In this document: one piece after another, positions 6,029 through 6,057 of the stretch | Position numbering within the stretch: position 1 is the first letter of the stretch | Layout of the letters: each line of letters begins with the position of its first letter | Source of the DNA: Pseudomonadota bacterium | Lineage (GTDB): Bacteria > Pseudomonadota > Gammaproteobacteria > Xanthomonadales > Rhodanobacteraceae | Length of the DNA stretch: 6,057 nt | NCBI GenBank assembly: GCA_023412995.1 | Contig: JAEZQS010000364.1 | Span: forward strand, 1 to 6,057 | Direction of reading: 5' to 3' | Position numbers and translations under genes: made by a program | Notes under the pieces: generated by a model | Seen by the model: only the letters and a program-made list of their open reading frames with translations | Told to the model about the DNA's origin: nothing | Databases searched by the model: none

Positions 6029-6057
6029 CGCGCAGACGGCCGGCACCCGCCCCGTGC

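Noticed and set aside
2615..6046. A 1143-codon open frame on the minus strand covering the whole receptor gene and its leader
   Set aside because: It is a mirror of the receptor's GC-biased codons: very rich in Val, Ala, Arg, Gly, His and Asp, with no signal, domain or motif and no convincing ribosome site. The plus-strand frame has a full recognisable domain order, so the antisense frame is a compositional by-product.
6029..6057. Terminator after the receptor gene
   Set aside because: The 29 bases after the stop contain only short GGCCGGC-type self-complementarity with no clear stem and no T run before the window ends.

Overview
The window looks like ordinary chromosome from a high-GC gammaproteobacterium. 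The likely source is the Xanthomonadaceae/Lysobacteraceae (Lysobacter, Luteimonas or Stenotrophomonas type). This rests on strong G/C third-position bias, an Fe-superoxide dismutase and a YhgN-type MarC protein of gammaproteobacterial character, and a large Oar-type TonB-dependent receptor, a class that is abundant in that family. The taxonomic call is inference. I see no mobile element, CRISPR array, tRNA, rRNA or phage gene.

Layout. At the left, sodB (Fe-superoxide dismutase, 192 aa) is read leftwards. A 143-bp divergent control region (629-771) separates it from grxD (monothiol CGFS glutaredoxin, 105 aa), read rightwards. A short-chain dehydrogenase/reductase related to YciK begins 4 nt after the grxD stop. 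A yhgN/MarC-family inner-membrane protein (202 aa) follows 31 nt later. These three genes probably form one transcription unit. A 221-bp gap (2502-2722) holds possible termination hairpins, a candidate extended -10 promoter and a structured leader of about 105 nt. The rest of the window is one 1101-aa outer-membrane TonB-dependent receptor of the Oar type, complete from signal peptide to C-terminal Phe.

How they fit together. SodB removes superoxide using iron, and CGFS glutaredoxins carry Fe-S clusters, so the divergent pair makes sense as an iron/oxidative-stress locus. The dehydrogenase and the YhgN protein have no proven link to that role. The receptor is a separate outer-membrane import (or possibly export-related) gene with its own promoter.

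I found no convincing undescribed multi-gene system. The points most worth a second look are the dehydrogenase, which has lost the catalytic Ser of its family while keeping Tyr and Lys; the receptor leader, which can fold in mutually exclusive ways and carries two short upstream reading frames; a perfect GC hairpin directly before the yhgN ribosome site; and the tightly packed divergent promoters between sodB and grxD.
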